DNA of 64,000 nucleotides, taken from positions 65,380 through 129,379 of the forward strand of contig URQS01000001.1 of assembly GCA_900550035.1 (NCBI GenBank), in the 5' to 3' direction. The position numbers and the translations under genes were made by a program. The notes under the pieces are model-generated. The model saw only the letters and a program-made list of their open reading frames with translations, was not told the DNA's origin and did no database searches. Positions 63,097 through 64,000 of the stretch are shown here, piece by piece (the stretch's first letter is position 1; each line of letters starts with the position of its first letter). This DNA comes from an uncultured Prevotella sp. (GTDB lineage: Bacteria > Bacteroidota > Bacteroidia > Bacteroidales > Bacteroidaceae).

Positions 63097-63675
63097 TCAG
63101 AACATGTATATAAGCTCAATGGCAGCCTTTGTGGGGCCTACATAGTTGGTGTTGCCCTTCTCCTTCTGCTTGCCGCATGTCTTACACTCAAACTTCTTGT
63201 AGTGGATGTAGTCGTAGCCTACACCGAGCGATGTTTCAAGGTTCCAGTGCTTAGACAGAGGCCATTGGTAGCCGGCTGTCAGTCCGCCTCCTGCAAACCA
63301 TCCTTCATAGCGATGGTCCTTAAACTCCTTGAGCAGTCCGAACGGCATCTTGAAGCCGCCGGCGTTGAACTGTCCGCCCATGGCATGTACGCCAACAAAC
63401 CATCCGTTGAATGCCTGACAGAACCAGTGACGGTATTCTGGCTGTACCACCCAATGGCGTATGCTCTTGTGATTGTCAAACTTCCATGGGTTGACGCCGT
63501 AGAAGGCTTGGAGGGTGTGCTTGCGACCGGTTTGGAGTTCCAGTCCGATGTTAGGAGTTGTGGTGCCCCAGTAGAGCAGGTTGGTTTTGAGTCCCAGTTG
63601 CTGGGCATTAGCCGATACAGCCACGAGCAGTGCTACGATGAGCAGTCTCAATCTGTATGTTACGTGTTTAGCCAT
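63097..63675 (-). CDS. DUF3575 family protein
   Basis: 192 residues with a signal peptide (1-25, ending AVSANAQQ). LGLKTNLLYWGTTTPNIGLELQTG and HTLQAFYGVNPWKFDNHKS match DUF3575, an outer-membrane beta-barrel-like family usually first in Mfa-type operons, as here. RHWVVQPEYRHWFCQAFNGWFVGVHAMGG follows. It ends in KFECKTCGKQKEKGNTNYVGPTKAAIELIYMF, with a CxxC pair in an otherwise Cys-poor protein. Confidence 0.85.
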   Translation of the reverse strand: MAKHVTYRLRLLIVALLVAVSANAQQLGLKTNLLYWGTTTPNIGLELQTGRKHTLQAFYGVNPWKFDNHKSIRHWVVQPEYRHWFCQAFNGWFVGVHAMGGQFNAGGFKMPFGLLKEFKDHRYEGWFAGGGLTAGYQWPLSKHWNLETSLGVGYDYIHYKKFECKTCGKQKEKGNTNYVGPTKAAIELIYMF

Positions 63676-63726
63676 ATTGTTTCCTTTTTTTAAATGTTCT
63701 AGTTAGTTGTGATGTTTTACCAACGG

Positions 63727-63734
63727 CAAATTTA
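63727..63734 (-). promoter_or_regulatory. -7 box of the fimbrial operon promoter
   Basis: Minus strand TAAATTTG, 52 bp before the DUF3575 start codon. The -33 position has no good TTTG, so the promoter may be weak or activator-dependent. Confidence 0.45.
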
Positions 63735-63824
63735 GTTGTAATTTTGTTGGGAGGCTTGTCAATATGGTGTGCAAATTATACAAATCTGCAATTTTATCTT
63801 TTATTTTTCTATTTCCTGACTTCG

Positions 63825-64000
63825 TCATTGCGTACCCCAAAATTCTTCATCAAAGAGTTTTGCTATTTTCTGATGTCTTGCCATCAGCATTGTTTGGGTA
63901 TAGACCTCCTTGTTCAGAGGTAGCTTAATTTGTATGGTTGTGATTGTCTTAGCCAATGCAAGCACCTTGTCTACGCTCATTTTAATCTCTGAGACTTTCA
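63825..64000 (-). CDS. Probable transposase, C-terminal fragment (partial)
   Basis: The last 58 codons are visible; the gene continues past the right edge. The end reads KVSEIKMSVDKVLALAKTIT, then TIQIKLPLNKEVYTQTMLM and ARHQKIAKLFDEEFWGTQ. This resembles the C-terminal tail of DDE transposases (IS1634/IS4-type) seen in Prevotella. Family not certain. An IS at this edge could be linked to mobility of the fimbrial operon. Confidence 0.5.
   Translation of the reverse strand, partial: KVSEIKMSVDKVLALAKTITTIQIKLPLNKEVYTQTMLMARHQKIAKLFDEEFWGTQ

Overview
The window looks like chromosomal DNA from a Bacteroidales bacterium, most likely a Prevotella/Segatella-type member of the Prevotellaceae. The reasons are the fused SecDF, the Bacteroidetes gene order murI - ompH/skp - bamA - uppS - DUF6089, many Bacteroidetes-only families (DUF4271, DUF4923, DUF6242, DUF3868, DUF3575, Mfa/FimA fimbrial lipoproteins), a T9SS-type C-terminal sorting domain, and promoters of the Bacteroides form TTTG-N19/20-TAnnTTTG. 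No plasmid, phage or CRISPR locus was seen. Most coding sequence has moderate GC. Two pockets, about 33.5-34.0 kb and 47.8-50.7 kb, are clearly AT-richer.

Layout. 1-6.4 kb: the 5' part of secDF, an exonuclease/endonuclease/phosphatase membrane protein, a rhomboid protease, an HU protein, rdgB and a YitT membrane protein. 6.7-13.8 kb: leuS, tRNA-Gln(TTG), tyrS and the conserved cluster yidD-rnpA-hemD-DUF4271. 14.0-15.5 kb: metK with a long leader that contains a SAM-II riboswitch, a terminator and a consensus promoter. 15.7-24.0 kb: the envelope cluster murI, three Skp/OmpH paralogues, bamA, uppS, DUF6089 and a DUF6242 lipoprotein. 24.3-33.5 kb: M16 peptidase, xerD, DUF4923, a large MscS channel, an HU-like protein and a PatB/MalY C-S lyase. 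33.5-38.3 kb: small hydrophobic ORFs, DUF3737, a MATE transporter, rubredoxin, rubrerythrin and a divergent AraC regulator. 38.3-45.7 kb: a frameshifted mutS, an O-methyltransferase, aroQ, TPM and LemA proteins, a thioredoxin-fold lipoprotein without CxxC, and a NUDIX hydrolase. 45.8-50.6 kb: an esterase, a truncated heptosyltransferase, an M15 peptidase, then the AT-rich remnant of an RHS polymorphic toxin locus with a Tae4-like amidase toxin domain and a candidate lipoprotein immunity protein. 50.8-63.7 kb: a seven-gene type V (Mfa1-like) fimbrial operon on the minus strand, running DUF3575, DUF3868, stalk, anchor, two accessory lipoproteins, and a 1771-residue T9SS-sorted adhesin. The right edge holds the end of a probable transposase.

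The main non-coding theme is repeats. Four dispersed copies of an element of exactly 171 bp with ends GGGTGTGTCAAAATAG lie in intergenic DNA. One abuts the truncated heptosyltransferase gene, and one sits between the fimbrial stalk and anchor genes. Shorter hairpins and a 236-bp palindromic element carry the same end motif. A different 182-bp element with perfect 13-bp inverted ends lies inside the toxin locus. Several intergenic stretches are made of 7-bp units. The observations most worth checking are the mutS frameshift, the 171-bp element family, the collapsed RHS-Tae4 locus, the complete fimbrial operon with its giant adhesin, and a possible small RNA near 43.8 kb.
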